Assembly (NCBI RefSeq): GCF_011764445.1
Contig: NZ_BLPG01000001.1
Location: forward strand, 1,054,001-1,118,000
Origin: Phytohabitans rumicis
Lineage (GTDB): Bacteria > Actinomycetota > Actinomycetes > Mycobacteriales > Micromonosporaceae
Length of the DNA: 64,000 nucleotides
Direction of reading: 5' to 3'
Below the pieces are notes generated by a model. It was not told where the DNA came from. It did not search any database and saw only the letters and a program-made list of their open reading frames with translations. A program made the position numbers and the translations under genes. Shown here piece after piece: positions 19,018 to 28,751 of the stretch (position 1 is its first letter; every line of letters begins with the position of its first letter).

Positions 19018-20087
19018 TGAGGGTCCTTCGTCGCGCACAGGACGGCCGGGACGGGGATGACGTCCGGCGGTATGTCGGCGGGATTCTTGACCACGGTCTT
19101 CGTGACCGTGAACCCGCACTCCTCCAGCCAGCGCCGGTACGTCGACAGCTTCTGCGGCCCGCCCTGGCCCATCGTGCAGCCGATGAAGAAGGCGGGGAAG
19201 AAGTCGACGTTGTAGTTGTCGGAGTCTTTGATGTTCTCCGGGTACACCGGCACCAAGATTTTGACCTGGCCGCCGACCTGCAGGGACCTGTTGACGCTCT
19301 CGAGGATCTTGAACACGTCATCCTTGTCGAACATGTCCAGGAAGTGCTTGATCAGCACGACGTCGAAGCCCTCTGGGACTCCTTCGAAGACGTCACCGCC
19401 GATGAACGAGCAGTGCTCCGCAACGCCGTGCTTCCGGAAGTTCGCGAGGCACTCGTCTTCCTTTTCCGGAAGGTCGAACGTGGTCACCCGAAGTCCGGGC
19501 GACGCCTTCAGCTTGTATGCGTGGATCGCCCCCAGACCAGTGTTTCCGGCGAGGTCGAGCACCTGTGCGCCCGCCGGAATGTCGATGTTGTCGAAGAACC
19601 ACGGATCGATGCGGGCAGTGACGGCGTCCATCAACGTTGCCCAGGACTCGCGCAAGTCCTTGTGCTCGGCCACGGCGCCGTACAGCGTGCCTTCCGATCC
19701 ATAGAGTTCCTTCAGGCCGACGAGCGCACCGGTCCGCGCGCTGTCGGTGAGATAGAACAACTGCCGGAGTGCGACGACCTTGATCATGTTCATGTAGGTG
19801 AGCGCTCGCTGGAGGTCGGCCTTGGCGACGCCGGCCAGGGCGTCGAGGGAGTAGGCGCCAGAACCTTCGTCGTAGGCGACGAAGCCCTCCTTGACCAGTA
19901 GAAACAGGAGTTGTTCCACGGAGTCCGGCTTGGCGCCGACGGCGGCGCCGAGCTTGGCGGCGGTCATGCCAGGGGTTTCCCGGAGCGCGTCGATGATGCC
20001 GAGCTCGAAACAGGACAGTAGGGTCATGAACCGCGACGGTCCCACCATGTATTCACGAAACCGCGCGAGCGTAGCTTCTGCTGTCAT
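19014..20087 (-). CDS. SAM-dependent O-methyltransferase (acetylserotonin-MT type)
   Basis: 357 residues: an N-terminal winged-helix dimerisation domain ([23 protein letters not shown]) and a C-terminal Rossmann methyltransferase with the SAM loop [17 protein letters not shown], the acidic FDLPE and [22 protein letters not shown]. Such enzymes methylate phenols or carbons of small aromatics. In naphthoquinone meroterpenoid clusters a methyltransferase decorates the flaviolin-derived ring, the likely job here. The ribosome site AAAGGGG precedes the ATG. The final gene of the long leftward tailoring block before the exporter. Confidence 0.85.
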   Translation of the reverse strand: MTAEATLARFREYMVGPSRFMTLLSCFELGIIDALRETPGMTAAKLGAAVGAKPDSVEQLLFLLVKEGFVAYDEGSGAYSLDALAGVAKADLQRALTYMNMIKVVALRQLFYLTDSARTGALVGLKELYGSEGTLYGAVAEHKDLRESWATLMDAVTARIDPWFFDNIDIPAGAQVLDLAGNTGLGAIHAYKLKASPGLRVTTFDLPEKEDECLANFRKHGVAEHCSFIGGDVFEGVPEGFDVVLIKHFLDMFDKDDVFKILESVNRSLQVGGQVKILVPVYPENIKDSDNYNVDFFPAFFIGCTMGQGGPQKLSTYRRWLEECGFTVTKTVVKNPADIPPDVIPVPAVLCATKDPH

Positions 20088-20114
20088 CGCACCGATCCCC
20101 TTTCGAAGGGCTTG

Positions 20115-21428
20115 TCACCGAGGCTGGGGGATCATGAGGAGTTCGTGGGGATGAAGCGTGGTCTCTGCTGCCGCTTGAACGCTGCTGCCGGGCTTGGTGC
20201 CAAGCCTCCATCTCTGCATCACCGTGCCGAGAATGACCTCGAGCTCACGCCAGGCGAACGCTTCCCCGATGCACGCCTTCGGCCCGATTCCAAACGGGAT
20301 GTACGAGGTGTCGTCCCCAGCACCAGGTCGAAAGGAAAGCCACCGATCGGGGTCGAACCGGTGCGCGTCCGGGTAGCGGTCGGAGTTTCTGTGCAGCAGA
20401 TACGAACTGAATATTACATTCACACCCTCGGGAAGCAGGTGATCACCTAGTGAGATGCTCGAACGGGTCTTTCGACACGCGATCCACACGGGCGGGTAGA
20501 GTCGCAGAATCTCCATCAGGAACCGGAAGGTGTAGCTGGAGCGCTCTATGCCGTGCGCAGCGCCTTCGTTTCCCGCTTTGGGCATGTCTTCGAAGAGTTT
20601 TTCCTCGATCAAGGGCTCTTCGGAGAGCACGTACAGAGCCCATGACATCACGGAAGCCATGGTGGCCGTCGCCGCGATAAGCATCATTATCGCCTCGTCG
20701 CAGATTTGGTCCACCGTCAGGACGCGTTCGCCGGTTTCGTCGGTGTCCAACAGCAGCGCCGAGAGGTAGCCGGCCGCAGAGTCTGGACGACGCAACTGCT
20801 CGTCCACGTACGAAAAGAGCAGCTTCCGAACCTCTTCGCGTGCCTGCGCCGGCTGCCCCGACGGCAGCCCGTAGGGCTGTGCGGGGGTGGCCACCTTTCC
20901 GTACAGGGGCTTCCTGATCGTCTCCAGGATCAGGGCGGCAAGGCGATCACTGAGATCTCTCGACGGCTCGGGAAATGGACTCGGGAAGAGAGCAGCCAGG
21001 GCGATCGCACCCGAAATCCAGCACATCTCGTTCTGGATGTCCACAAGATCCCCAGCATGCCAGGAGGCTACTGCATCAGAAACGATGCGGCGCATGGTCG
21101 GGACGTATTCATCGACCTTCGCCACCCGCAGGAACGGATTCGACAATCGCCGATAGTGTCGATGCGAAGCCTCGTCCTCCAGGAGAAGCCCCGCCCTGCT
21201 GATGTTTCTGCCCTTCTGGAAGAGGTCGCCTCTTACATATTTCCTACTGTCTTTCACCTGTATTGCGCGGATCAGGGTCGGGTCATTGATAAATACGGCG
21301 TCGATGCCATCTACCGTCACCTGACCCACCGGACGGCCCTGGAGGATCTCCTCCATCCGGTTGAAATGAAACTCCGCTTTACCTGAGAGTCCGGTTGTCA
21401 AGTCCAGGTGACTCTTCAACGTACTCAC
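20115..21428 (-). CDS. Cytochrome P450
   Basis: 437 residues from a GTG. The haem loop FGIGPKACIGEAFAWRE supplies the Cys ligand, EILR gives the ExxR motif and PDRW follows as expected. In the I-helix the usual acid-Thr pair (AGxDT or AGxET) reads IAATATMAS: the Thr is kept but the acidic residue is Ala. That is unusual and can signal altered oxygen activation. It lies between the O-methyltransferase and GPP methyltransferase genes, so hydroxylation of the terpenoid chain or naphthoquinone is likely. The redox partner is not encoded nearby. Confidence 0.9.
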   Translation of the reverse strand: MSTLKSHLDLTTGLSGKAEFHFNRMEEILQGRPVGQVTVDGIDAVFINDPTLIRAIQVKDSRKYVRGDLFQKGRNISRAGLLLEDEASHRHYRRLSNPFLRVAKVDEYVPTMRRIVSDAVASWHAGDLVDIQNEMCWISGAIALAALFPSPFPEPSRDLSDRLAALILETIRKPLYGKVATPAQPYGLPSGQPAQAREEVRKLLFSYVDEQLRRPDSAAGYLSALLLDTDETGERVLTVDQICDEAIMMLIAATATMASVMSWALYVLSEEPLIEEKLFEDMPKAGNEGAAHGIERSSYTFRFLMEILRLYPPVWIACRKTRSSISLGDHLLPEGVNVIFSSYLLHRNSDRYPDAHRFDPDRWLSFRPGAGDDTSYIPFGIGPKACIGEAFAWRELEVILGTVMQRWRLGTKPGSSVQAAAETTLHPHELLMIPQPR

Positions 21429-21500
21429 CTCTCGAGTGTTCTGAGGGGGCGGGTTGGAGCTCCCGCCCCCGGCATCTTGGCCGTCCGGACCCTCCGGTGG

Positions 21501-22349
21501 TCACACGCGGTCGGCGCCGATCAGGAGGTACTGGAAGCTGCCGTTGCGGTACGCCTCGAGGAACGGCTCCTCGATGCCGGTGGCCACCGGCGACTTCGCC
21601 CGCAGTTCCCAGTAGGGAATCGTCGCCGGGGTGAGGTCCACAACGGCGAACGGGACGAGGCGGTTGTTCGCCATCTCGCGGAAGTACGACGACCGCGGGT
21701 GGATGCTGCAGATGTAGTGCGCGTTGATCTGGCTGACCGCCCGGGACGGCATGCCGTAGGCGTCGTTGTAGCAGCCGGTGATCGTGACGTAGCGGCCGCC
21801 GCGGGCCAGCAGCCGGGAGTGGGCCGCGAAGAGCAGGGAGAGCTCGACGTACATCGTGGACTCGTTGTTCCAGATCGCCTTGTAGGCGCCCGGCTCAAAG
21901 CCGGTGTCCAGCATGTTCTTCAGGTGGAACCGCACTTTGTCGGCCACACCGCGCTGCCTGGCCTGCTCGTTGGCGAAGGACACCTGCCCCTCGGAGATCG
22001 AAACGCCATCGACGGAGCAGCCGAACCGCTGGTTCGCCATGAAGCTCGTGCCGCCGCGACCGCAACCGGCGTCCATGATCCGGTCTTCGGGTCCTACGTC
22101 GCCGAGGTGGTCGATGAGATAAGACGCCTGGACCGACTCCAGGCGGTGCATCTCCTCGATGACTCGCTTCTCCCAGGTCTCCGTGGAGCCCTCGAACACG
22201 GCCTGGTCGACGTCGCCGATGCCGTAGTGGTGGTGGTACGTGCCGTCCACGTCCCCCAGCTTGATATTGACCGGGTCCTTCTCCCGGTTCCAGTAGTCGG
22301 CAACCGACTGCTGGTAGGGGCTCCTGAGGGCGAGGGACTCTGTTGCCAT
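21501..22349 (-). CDS. Geranyl diphosphate C-methyltransferase-like enzyme
   Basis: 282 residues from the ATG at 22349 with AAGGAGA upstream. It shows the hallmarks I know from GPP 2-methyltransferases (the 2-methylisoborneol family): KDPVNIKLGDVDGTYHHHYG near the N-terminus, the SAM loop DAGCGRGGTSFMANQRFGC, WNNESTMYVELSLLF, GCYNDAYGMPSRAVSQINAHY and IPYWELRAKS. Members methylate C2 of GPP; the relative BezA methylates C6. Here there is no terpene cyclase, only aromatic prenyltransferases, so a C11 methyl-geranyl donor for naphthalene prenylation is the natural inference. Confidence 0.78.
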   Translation of the reverse strand: MATESLALRSPYQQSVADYWNREKDPVNIKLGDVDGTYHHHYGIGDVDQAVFEGSTETWEKRVIEEMHRLESVQASYLIDHLGDVGPEDRIMDAGCGRGGTSFMANQRFGCSVDGVSISEGQVSFANEQARQRGVADKVRFHLKNMLDTGFEPGAYKAIWNNESTMYVELSLLFAAHSRLLARGGRYVTITGCYNDAYGMPSRAVSQINAHYICSIHPRSSYFREMANNRLVPFAVVDLTPATIPYWELRAKSPVATGIEEPFLEAYRNGSFQYLLIGADRV

Positions 22350-22384
22350 TGTCGTTCTCCTTGGTCGTCCGGGTTGGCGTCGCG

Positions 22385-23941
22385 TCAGTCCTCGGCGTCG
22401 CCGCTGATGTACCGCTGCATGAACTCGTAGGCCAGGTCGCCGCACTGCCCGCCGAACTCGATGGACCGCTCGATCGTCTTCCGGAAATGCACCCCACCCC
22501 ACACCCGGCTGATGCCGCAGTCCTGCACGAGGTCGGTCCAGGTTGGCCAGTGCAGCTCGATGTTGTTGGCGGGTGTGATTCCCGGCTCCACCAGCGTCCA
22601 GCCGGCGGGAATGGGGAACCGCCAATCCAGGACGTCATCGCCGAAGAAGCGCCGCACCGCCTGCGCTTCGGCGGAACAGAGCGTCGTGGAGCCCGACGGG
22701 TACTCCGGGTGATCTCCGACGTTCAGGTAGCTGGCCCACTCGTCGGCACGAATGTCGTGGACCGTCCCCTTGCCCGGTCCGCCCCAGGCGGTCAGCCGCC
22801 GGCTCCCGTACACGTGCCGGATCGCGCTGAACGGCCGCACCGCGTCGTACTTGGCCTTCTGATGCCAGACCGCGACCAACGCGTCGTAGACAGCCGTGTT
22901 GTGAATCGTCAACAGGTGAACCCAGCTGTGCAGGTCGAGATTGCGCTTGCGGGCTACGACCGCTGGCGGCTGGCCGATACCGATCAGCTTGTTGTCGAAG
23001 AACTCGGCCATCGCTTTCTGTTTGTCGGTGAGCGAGGCCGAGGCTTCCAGCATCTCGTCGACCGAACGCTTGTAGTCCCTACGCCGGTGGTGGTCGGTGT
23101 GGTCGGGTGGGGCGAGCCGGAACTGAGCGGGGCTCTTGTAGGAGTAGGGCTTGGCCAGCCGCATTTGCGGCGTGACGAAGTGCTGGATGGTGTATATGCC
23201 CTTGTCCCCCACGCCCGCGCCGAGGCGGCGGCGGTGGGGCGTCAACTGCGGCTGCCAGCGGGACGGGTTGGTCAGCTTGAAGGCGGTGTTCACCGGCCGG
23301 TAGCCGGTGTAGTCCGCAAACGGCTGTGGGTTGTACCGGCGACCAATGTCACCCAGGATGTTCATGCCGTCCCGCGTGCGCGCCGCGGCGGCGCCCCGGC
23401 CGGCCAGGTTGCCGATGCCGACCGGAGTGGTCGGATCCACCGACTCGTCGTTGGGGTTCAAGCCAACTGAAGCCATCACCTGCCCGAAGAGGGGCGCCTG
23501 GTCCGGCACCGCGGATTTGAGCACCTGGTACGACGCGTGGAAAATGGCGATGTTCATGTTGCGGTTGGTGGTGGATTCGCTGGCCGGACGGCGGGGTATG
23601 CGGGTGTGCACGCCGACCGCGGTCGGATGGTAGGGCGCCACCGCATCGAACCACGCGATCACCGTCGACTGGGTGAACCAGATGAACAGGGTCACGTCCA
23701 TGGGCGCGAAGAACTTCAGCGAGGACGAATCCCTGATGCTCTCGTCGGGGGGAAACATCAGGTTGAGGGCGATGTCGGTGTCGAAGTCGAACGCGGGCGC
23801 GGCCAGCGCGGCGGACGAATCGGCGGCGGCCGCACCGGGCAGACCAAACACCAGCGCCGCCGCACCGCCCGCCCCACCGAGCAGCAGCGACCTGCGCTGC
23901 AACGACAGATCTGACACCGGAGAACTTCCGGACGTCGTCAT
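22385..23941 (-). CDS. Vanadium-dependent haloperoxidase paralogue 1
   Basis: 518 residues with a twin-arginine-like leader (LQRRSLLLGGAGGAAAL) and the PAP2/haloperoxidase core. The vanadate pocket is intact: Lys-x6-Arg in HQKAKYDAVRP, PSGS in EYPSGSTTLCSAEAQ (Ser where classic enzymes have His, as in the napyradiomycin subgroup) and SRVWGGVHF with the axial His. It also keeps the Lys of FFDNKLIGIG, probably the counterpart of the catalytic Lys324 of NapH1. A chlorinating or cyclising meroterpenoid haloperoxidase is expected. Its N-terminus is very close to that of paralogue 4. The leader AAAGGACGCACACC precedes the ATG. Confidence 0.9.
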   Translation of the reverse strand: MTTSGSSPVSDLSLQRRSLLLGGAGGAAALVFGLPGAAAADSSAALAAPAFDFDTDIALNLMFPPDESIRDSSSLKFFAPMDVTLFIWFTQSTVIAWFDAVAPYHPTAVGVHTRIPRRPASESTTNRNMNIAIFHASYQVLKSAVPDQAPLFGQVMASVGLNPNDESVDPTTPVGIGNLAGRGAAAARTRDGMNILGDIGRRYNPQPFADYTGYRPVNTAFKLTNPSRWQPQLTPHRRRLGAGVGDKGIYTIQHFVTPQMRLAKPYSYKSPAQFRLAPPDHTDHHRRRDYKRSVDEMLEASASLTDKQKAMAEFFDNKLIGIGQPPAVVARKRNLDLHSWVHLLTIHNTAVYDALVAVWHQKAKYDAVRPFSAIRHVYGSRRLTAWGGPGKGTVHDIRADEWASYLNVGDHPEYPSGSTTLCSAEAQAVRRFFGDDVLDWRFPIPAGWTLVEPGITPANNIELHWPTWTDLVQDCGISRVWGGVHFRKTIERSIEFGGQCGDLAYEFMQRYISGDAED

Positions 23942-23983
23942 GGTGTGCGTCCTTTCGTGGTAAAGGAACTGGCTTGGTGGAGG

Positions 23984-25536
23984 TCAGTCCTCAACGTCAC
24001 CGTCGACGTACCGCTGCACGAACTCATGGGCCCGGTCGCCGAACTGCTCACCGAACCCGATGGACCGCTCGACCGTCTTCCGGAAATGCACCCCGCCCCA
24101 CACCCGACTGATGGCACAGTCATTGACAAGGTCGGTCCAGGTTGGCCAGTGCAAAACGACCGGGCTGGCTGGAGTGATCCCCGCCTCCACCTGCGTCCAG
24201 CCGGCCGGAGCGGTAAACGTCCAGTCCAGGGCGTCGTCGTCGAAGAGGCGCCGCGCCGTCTGCGACCCCGCGGAGCAGATCGCCGCCCAGCCCGACGGGT
24301 ACTCGGGGTGGTCCCCGTGTTCAGGTAGCTGGCCCATTCGTCGGCGGGCATGTCGTGGACCGTTCCCTTGCCGGGGCCGCCCCAGGCGGTCACCGGGCGG
24401 TGGCCGTACACGTGCCGGATCGCGCTGGCCGGCCGCACCGCGTCGTACCGGGCCTTCTGATGCCAGATCGCGATCACCGCGTCGATGATCGCCGTCGAGT
24501 GCGCAAGGAACAGCTGAGCCCAGCCGTGTAGGCCCAGCTCCTTGTGGCGCCGCGCCGTGGCTACGGCCGCGTGGCCGATGCCCAGCTGCGTGTTGTCGAA
24601 GAGCTCCGCCATCACCTTCTGCGCGTCGGTGAGCGCGGCCGACGCCGCCAGGACCTCGTCGACCGAGCGCTTGTACTCCCCGCGCCGGTGGTGGTCGGTG
24701 AAGTCGGGCGGAGCGAGCCGGAACTGAGCAGGATCCTGGAAGGTATAGGGCTTTATCAGCCGCATTTGCGGCGTGGCGAAGTGCTGGACGGTGAAGACGC
24801 CCTTGTCGGCCGTGCCCGCGCCGAGACGGCGGCGGTGCGGGGTCAGCTGCGGCTGCCAACGCGACGGGTTGGTCAGCTCGTAGGCGGTGTTCACCGGCTG
24901 ATAGCCGGTGTAGTCCGCGAACGGCCGCGGGTTGTACCGGCGACCGTCGTCACCCAGCAGGTTCATGCCATCCCGGGCGCGGGCCGCGATCACGCCCTTT
25001 CCGGCCAGGTTGCCGATGCCGACCGGAGTGGTCGGATCCTCCGACTCGTCGTTGGGGTTCAAGCCGACCGCGACCATCAGTCGCGCGAGCTCCGGCAACA
25101 CCTCCGGCACCAGGGCTTTGATCATTTGGTACGAGGAGTGGAAGATGCCGATGTTCATGTTGCGGTTGGTGGCCGACTCGCTGGCGGGGCGGCGTGCGAC
25201 CCGGGTGTACACGCCAACCGCGGTCGGGTGGTAGGGCGCGACCGTGTCGAACCACGCGATCGCCGACACGTGGTTGACCCAGGCTGACGTCAGGTCCATG
25301 GGGGCGTACGCGCCCGCCGAGGGCTGTTGCCCGGCCCTCGCGTCGGGTTGGAACGAGATATCGATGCCGTTGCCGGTATCGAAGTCGAAGATGGGCGGTT
25401 GAGGGGGATCGGCTGCGGCCGCCGCCGTACCGTGCCCGAGCATGGCCAGCCCAACGGCACCGCCGACCCCGCCGAGCAGCAGCGACCTGCGCCGCAACGA
25501 CAAGTCCGACACCGGAGAACGTCCGGACGTCGTCAT
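23984..25536 (-). CDS. Vanadium-haloperoxidase-like paralogue 2 (frameshifted, altered pocket)
   Basis: About 517 residues once a one-base loss near 24318 is repaired: ASYLNTG then DHPEYPSG continues in the next frame, and CACGGGG(G)ACC restores it. The leader is RRRSLLLGGVGGAVGLAM. The Lys-x6-Arg pair (HQKARYDAVRP) and the axial His (SRVWGGVHF) remain, but the PSGS serine is Trp (PSGWAAICSAG) and the DNK lysine is Thr (FDNTQLGIG). These changes in the halogenating centre make a non-halogenating role likely, by analogy with NapH3, a family member known to act as an alpha-hydroxyketone isomerase. Confidence 0.85.
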
Positions 25537-25574
25537 GGTGTGCGTCCTTCCTTCAAGGAACCGGCTTCGGTGGG

Positions 25575-27119
25575 TCAGTCGACGTCGCCGTTGACGTGCC
25601 GCTGCACGAACTCGTGGACCAGATCACCGAACTGCTCACCGAACTCGATGGACCGCTCGACCGTCTTCCGGAAGTGCACCCCACCCCACACCCGGCTGCT
25701 GGCACAGTCGTTCACGTAGTCGGTCCACGTTGGCCAGTACAGCTGGATGTCGCTCGCGGGGGTGATCCCTGCCTCCACCCGCGTCTTGCCCGCCGGCCAG
25801 GTGAACCTCCAGTCGAGGCGGTCATCGCCGAAGAAGCGCCGGGTCACCTGCGCCGCCGCGGAGAAGGTCGTCGTGGAGCCGGACGGGTACTCGGGGTGGT
25901 CACCCACGTTCAGGTAGCTGGCCCACTCGTCGGCGGGCATGTCGTGGACCGTCCCCTTGCCGGGGCCGCCCCAGGCGGTCACCGAGCGATGGCCGTACAC
26001 GTGCCGGATCGCGCTGGCCGGCCGCACCGCGTCGTACTTGAGCTTCTGGTGCCAGCACGCGATCGCCGCGTCGAGCGTCGCCAACAAGTGCGCCAGCTGA
26101 TACTGAACCCAGCCGTGGATGCCGAGCTCGGGGTGGTGCCGAGACTTGATCAGCGCCGAATGGGTGAGGCCCAGAATCTTGTCGTCGAAGACCTCCGCCT
26201 TCACCTTCTGCTCGTCGGTGAGCCCGGCGGACACTTCCAGCATCTCGTCGACGGACCGCTTGTAGTCTTTGCGCCGGCGGTGGTCGGTGAAGTCGGGCGG
26301 GGCGAGCCGGAACTGAGCCGGATCCCGGAAGGTGTATGGCCTGACCAGCCTTATCTGCGGCGTGATGATGTGCTGGACGATGTAGACGCCCTTGTCACCC
26401 GTCCCCGCGCCGAGGCGGCGGCGGTGCGGGGTCAGCTGCGGCTGCCAGCGCGACGGGTTGGTCAGCTCGTAGGCGGTGTTCACCGGCTGATAGCCGGTGT
26501 AGTCCGCGAACGGCCGCGGGTTGTACCGGCGACCGATGTCACCCAGCAGGTTCATGCCATCCCGCGCACGGGCCGCGGCCACGCCCTTGCCAGCCAGGTT
26601 GCCGATGCCGACCGGACTGGTCGGATCCACCGACTCGTCGTCCGGATTCAGGCCGAACGCCTTCAGCAGTTGCGCGAAGAGCGGTGCCTGCTCCGGCAAC
26701 ACACCCTTCACCGCTTGGTACTGGGCGTGGAGGATGGCGACGTTCAGGTTGCGGTTGGTGGCGGATTCGCTGCTGGGGCGGCGCGGTATCCGGGTGTACA
26801 CACCAACCGCGGTCGGGTGGTAGGGCGCCACCGCGTCGAACGCCGCGATGGGCGTGAAGTGGCCGATCCAGATGAACACCGGCAGATCCATGGGCGCAAC
26901 GACCTCCGCCCGAGGGTTCGGCGCGAGTTCGTCGGTGGGCTGTACGAAATCCATGATGTTGCCGGTGTCGAAGTCGAAATCGGACGGCTGAGGATCGGCG
27001 GCGGCCGCGGCCGTGCTGTTCCCCAGCGTGGCCAGCGCCGCGGCACCGCCGACACCACCGAGCAGCAGCGACCTGCGCCGCAACGACGAACCTGACACCG
27101 GAGAAAGCTCAAACGCCAT
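25575..27119 (-). CDS. Vanadium-dependent haloperoxidase paralogue 3
   Basis: 514 residues, leader SSLRRRSLLLGGVGGAAAL. The pocket is complete: HQKLKYDAVRP, EYPSGSTTTFSAAAQ and SRVWGGVHFRK. The extra lysine is present but in a variant setting, VFDDKILGLTHS, rather than FFDNKxLGIG, and the following segment (ALIKSRHHPELGIHGWVQYQ) is the most divergent of the set, so substrate contacts may differ. A predicted halogenating enzyme on a prenylated naphthoquinone. The conserved upstream GTCCT/AGGAC leader is retained in altered form. Confidence 0.9.
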   Translation of the reverse strand: MAFELSPVSGSSLRRRSLLLGGVGGAAALATLGNSTAAAAADPQPSDFDFDTGNIMDFVQPTDELAPNPRAEVVAPMDLPVFIWIGHFTPIAAFDAVAPYHPTAVGVYTRIPRRPSSESATNRNLNVAILHAQYQAVKGVLPEQAPLFAQLLKAFGLNPDDESVDPTSPVGIGNLAGKGVAAARARDGMNLLGDIGRRYNPRPFADYTGYQPVNTAYELTNPSRWQPQLTPHRRRLGAGTGDKGVYIVQHIITPQIRLVRPYTFRDPAQFRLAPPDFTDHRRRKDYKRSVDEMLEVSAGLTDEQKVKAEVFDDKILGLTHSALIKSRHHPELGIHGWVQYQLAHLLATLDAAIACWHQKLKYDAVRPASAIRHVYGHRSVTAWGGPGKGTVHDMPADEWASYLNVGDHPEYPSGSTTTFSAAAQVTRRFFGDDRLDWRFTWPAGKTRVEAGITPASDIQLYWPTWTDYVNDCASSRVWGGVHFRKTVERSIEFGEQFGDLVHEFVQRHVNGDVD

Positions 27120-27163
27120 GGTGTGCGTCCTCTTCTTTAAGGAAATGGCTCTTGGAAAGGGCG

Positions 27164-28723
27164 TCAGTCCCCGAGTTCGCCCCGGACGTGCCGCTGCACG
27201 AACTCGTAGACGCGGTCGCCGAACTGCTCGCCAAACTCGATGGACCGCTCAACCGTCTTCCGGAAATGCACCCCGCCCCACACCCGGCTATTGGCGCAGT
27301 TGTTCACGTAGTCGGTCCAGGTGGGGAAGTACAACTCGATGGCGGTGGCGGGGGTGATTCCTGGCTCCACGTCCGTCCAGCCGGCTGGAACCGGGAACCG
27401 CCAGCCCAAGGCGTCACTGCCGAAGAAGCGCCGCTTCGCCTGCGCCGACGCCGAGCAGAGCGTCGTGGAACCCGACGGATACTCCGGGTGGTCCCCTACG
27501 TTCAGGTAGCTGGCCCACTCGCCGGCCGGCAGGTCGTGGACCGTCCCCTTGCCGGGTCCGCCCCAGGCGGTCACCCGCCGGCTGCCGTACACGTGCCGGA
27601 CCGCGCTGAACGGCCGCACCGCGTCGTACTTGACTTTCTGATGCCAAGCGGCGATCAGCGGCTCGAACGTCGCCAAGACATGCAGCGCGAACAGATGAGC
27701 CCAACCGTGGATGCCCAGATCGGGGTGCTGCCGCGCCGCGACGACCGCCGCGTGGCCGATGCCTAGGATCTTGTTGTCGAAGAACTCCGTGAGCACCTTC
27801 TGCTTGTCGGTGAGCGCGGCCGACGCTTCCAGGATCTCGTCCACCGAACGCTTGTAGATCGAGCGCCGGTGGTGATCGCTGTGGTCGGGCGGGGCGAGGC
27901 GGAACTGAGCGGGATCCCGGAAGGTGTAGGGCTTGACCAAGCCCATCTGCGGGGTGACGAAGTGCTGGACGGTGAAGATGCCCTTGTCACCCGGCCCCGC
28001 GCCGAGGCGTCGGCGATGGGGAGCGAGCTGCGGTTGCCAGCGTGAAGGGTTGGTCAGCTTGAAGGCGGTGTTCACCGGCCGGTAACCGGTGTAGTCCGCG
28101 AACGGCTGAGGGTTGTACCGGCGACCCACGTCGCCGACCATGTTCATGCCGTCCTGCCTTCGGGCCGCGACGACGCCCTTGCCGGCCAGGTTGCCGATGC
28201 CCACCGCACTGGTCGGATCCACCGATTCGTCGTCGGGGTTGAGGCCGAGCACTGTCATCATTTGCCGGACGACCTGTTGCTGCTCCGGCACCACGCCCTT
28301 GACCACTTGGTACTGGGCGTGGATGAGGGCGATGTTCATGTTCCGGTTGGTCGCGGACTCGCTGGAGGGGCGCCGGCGGATCCGGGTGCATATGCCGACC
28401 GCGGTCGAGTGGTACGGCGCCACGGCGTCGAACCATGCCACCGCTGTCAACTGGCTGAACCAGAGGAAGATCGTCACGTCCATGGGGGCGAAAATGGACG
28501 CTGAGGGCGACTGCCCGGCGGATTCGTCGGTGGGCTGAAAGAAGTCGATGAAGTTGCCGGTGTCGAAGTCGAACGCGGGCGCGGCCAGCGCGGCGGACGA
28601 ATCGGCGGCGGCCACACCGGGCAGACCAAACACCAGCGCCGCGGCACCGCCCGCCCCACCGAGCAACAGCGACCTGCGCTGCAACGACGAATCTGACACC
28701 GGAGAACGTCCGGACGTCGTCAT
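27164..28723 (-). CDS. Vanadium-dependent haloperoxidase paralogue 4
   Basis: 519 residues, leader LQRRSLLLGGAGGAAALVFG, nearly the same as paralogue 1 through residue 55. In its own numbering the pocket is Lys363-x6-Arg370, Pro416-Ser-Gly-Ser419, Arg480 and axial His486; Lys318 lies in FFDNKILGIG. All the residues needed for vanadate binding and for the lysine-based chlorine transfer proposed for NapH1 are present. Predicted substrate: a prenylated flaviolin derivative. A good reference copy for comparing the other seven. Confidence 0.9.
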   Translation of the reverse strand: MTTSGRSPVSDSSLQRRSLLLGGAGGAAALVFGLPGVAAADSSAALAAPAFDFDTGNFIDFFQPTDESAGQSPSASIFAPMDVTIFLWFSQLTAVAWFDAVAPYHSTAVGICTRIRRRPSSESATNRNMNIALIHAQYQVVKGVVPEQQQVVRQMMTVLGLNPDDESVDPTSAVGIGNLAGKGVVAARRQDGMNMVGDVGRRYNPQPFADYTGYRPVNTAFKLTNPSRWQPQLAPHRRRLGAGPGDKGIFTVQHFVTPQMGLVKPYTFRDPAQFRLAPPDHSDHHRRSIYKRSVDEILEASAALTDKQKVLTEFFDNKILGIGHAAVVAARQHPDLGIHGWAHLFALHVLATFEPLIAAWHQKVKYDAVRPFSAVRHVYGSRRVTAWGGPGKGTVHDLPAGEWASYLNVGDHPEYPSGSTTLCSASAQAKRRFFGSDALGWRFPVPAGWTDVEPGITPATAIELYFPTWTDYVNNCANSRVWGGVHFRKTVERSIEFGEQFGDRVYEFVQRHVRGELGD

Positions 28724-28751
28724 GGTGTATGTCCTTTCTATGAAGGGGAGG

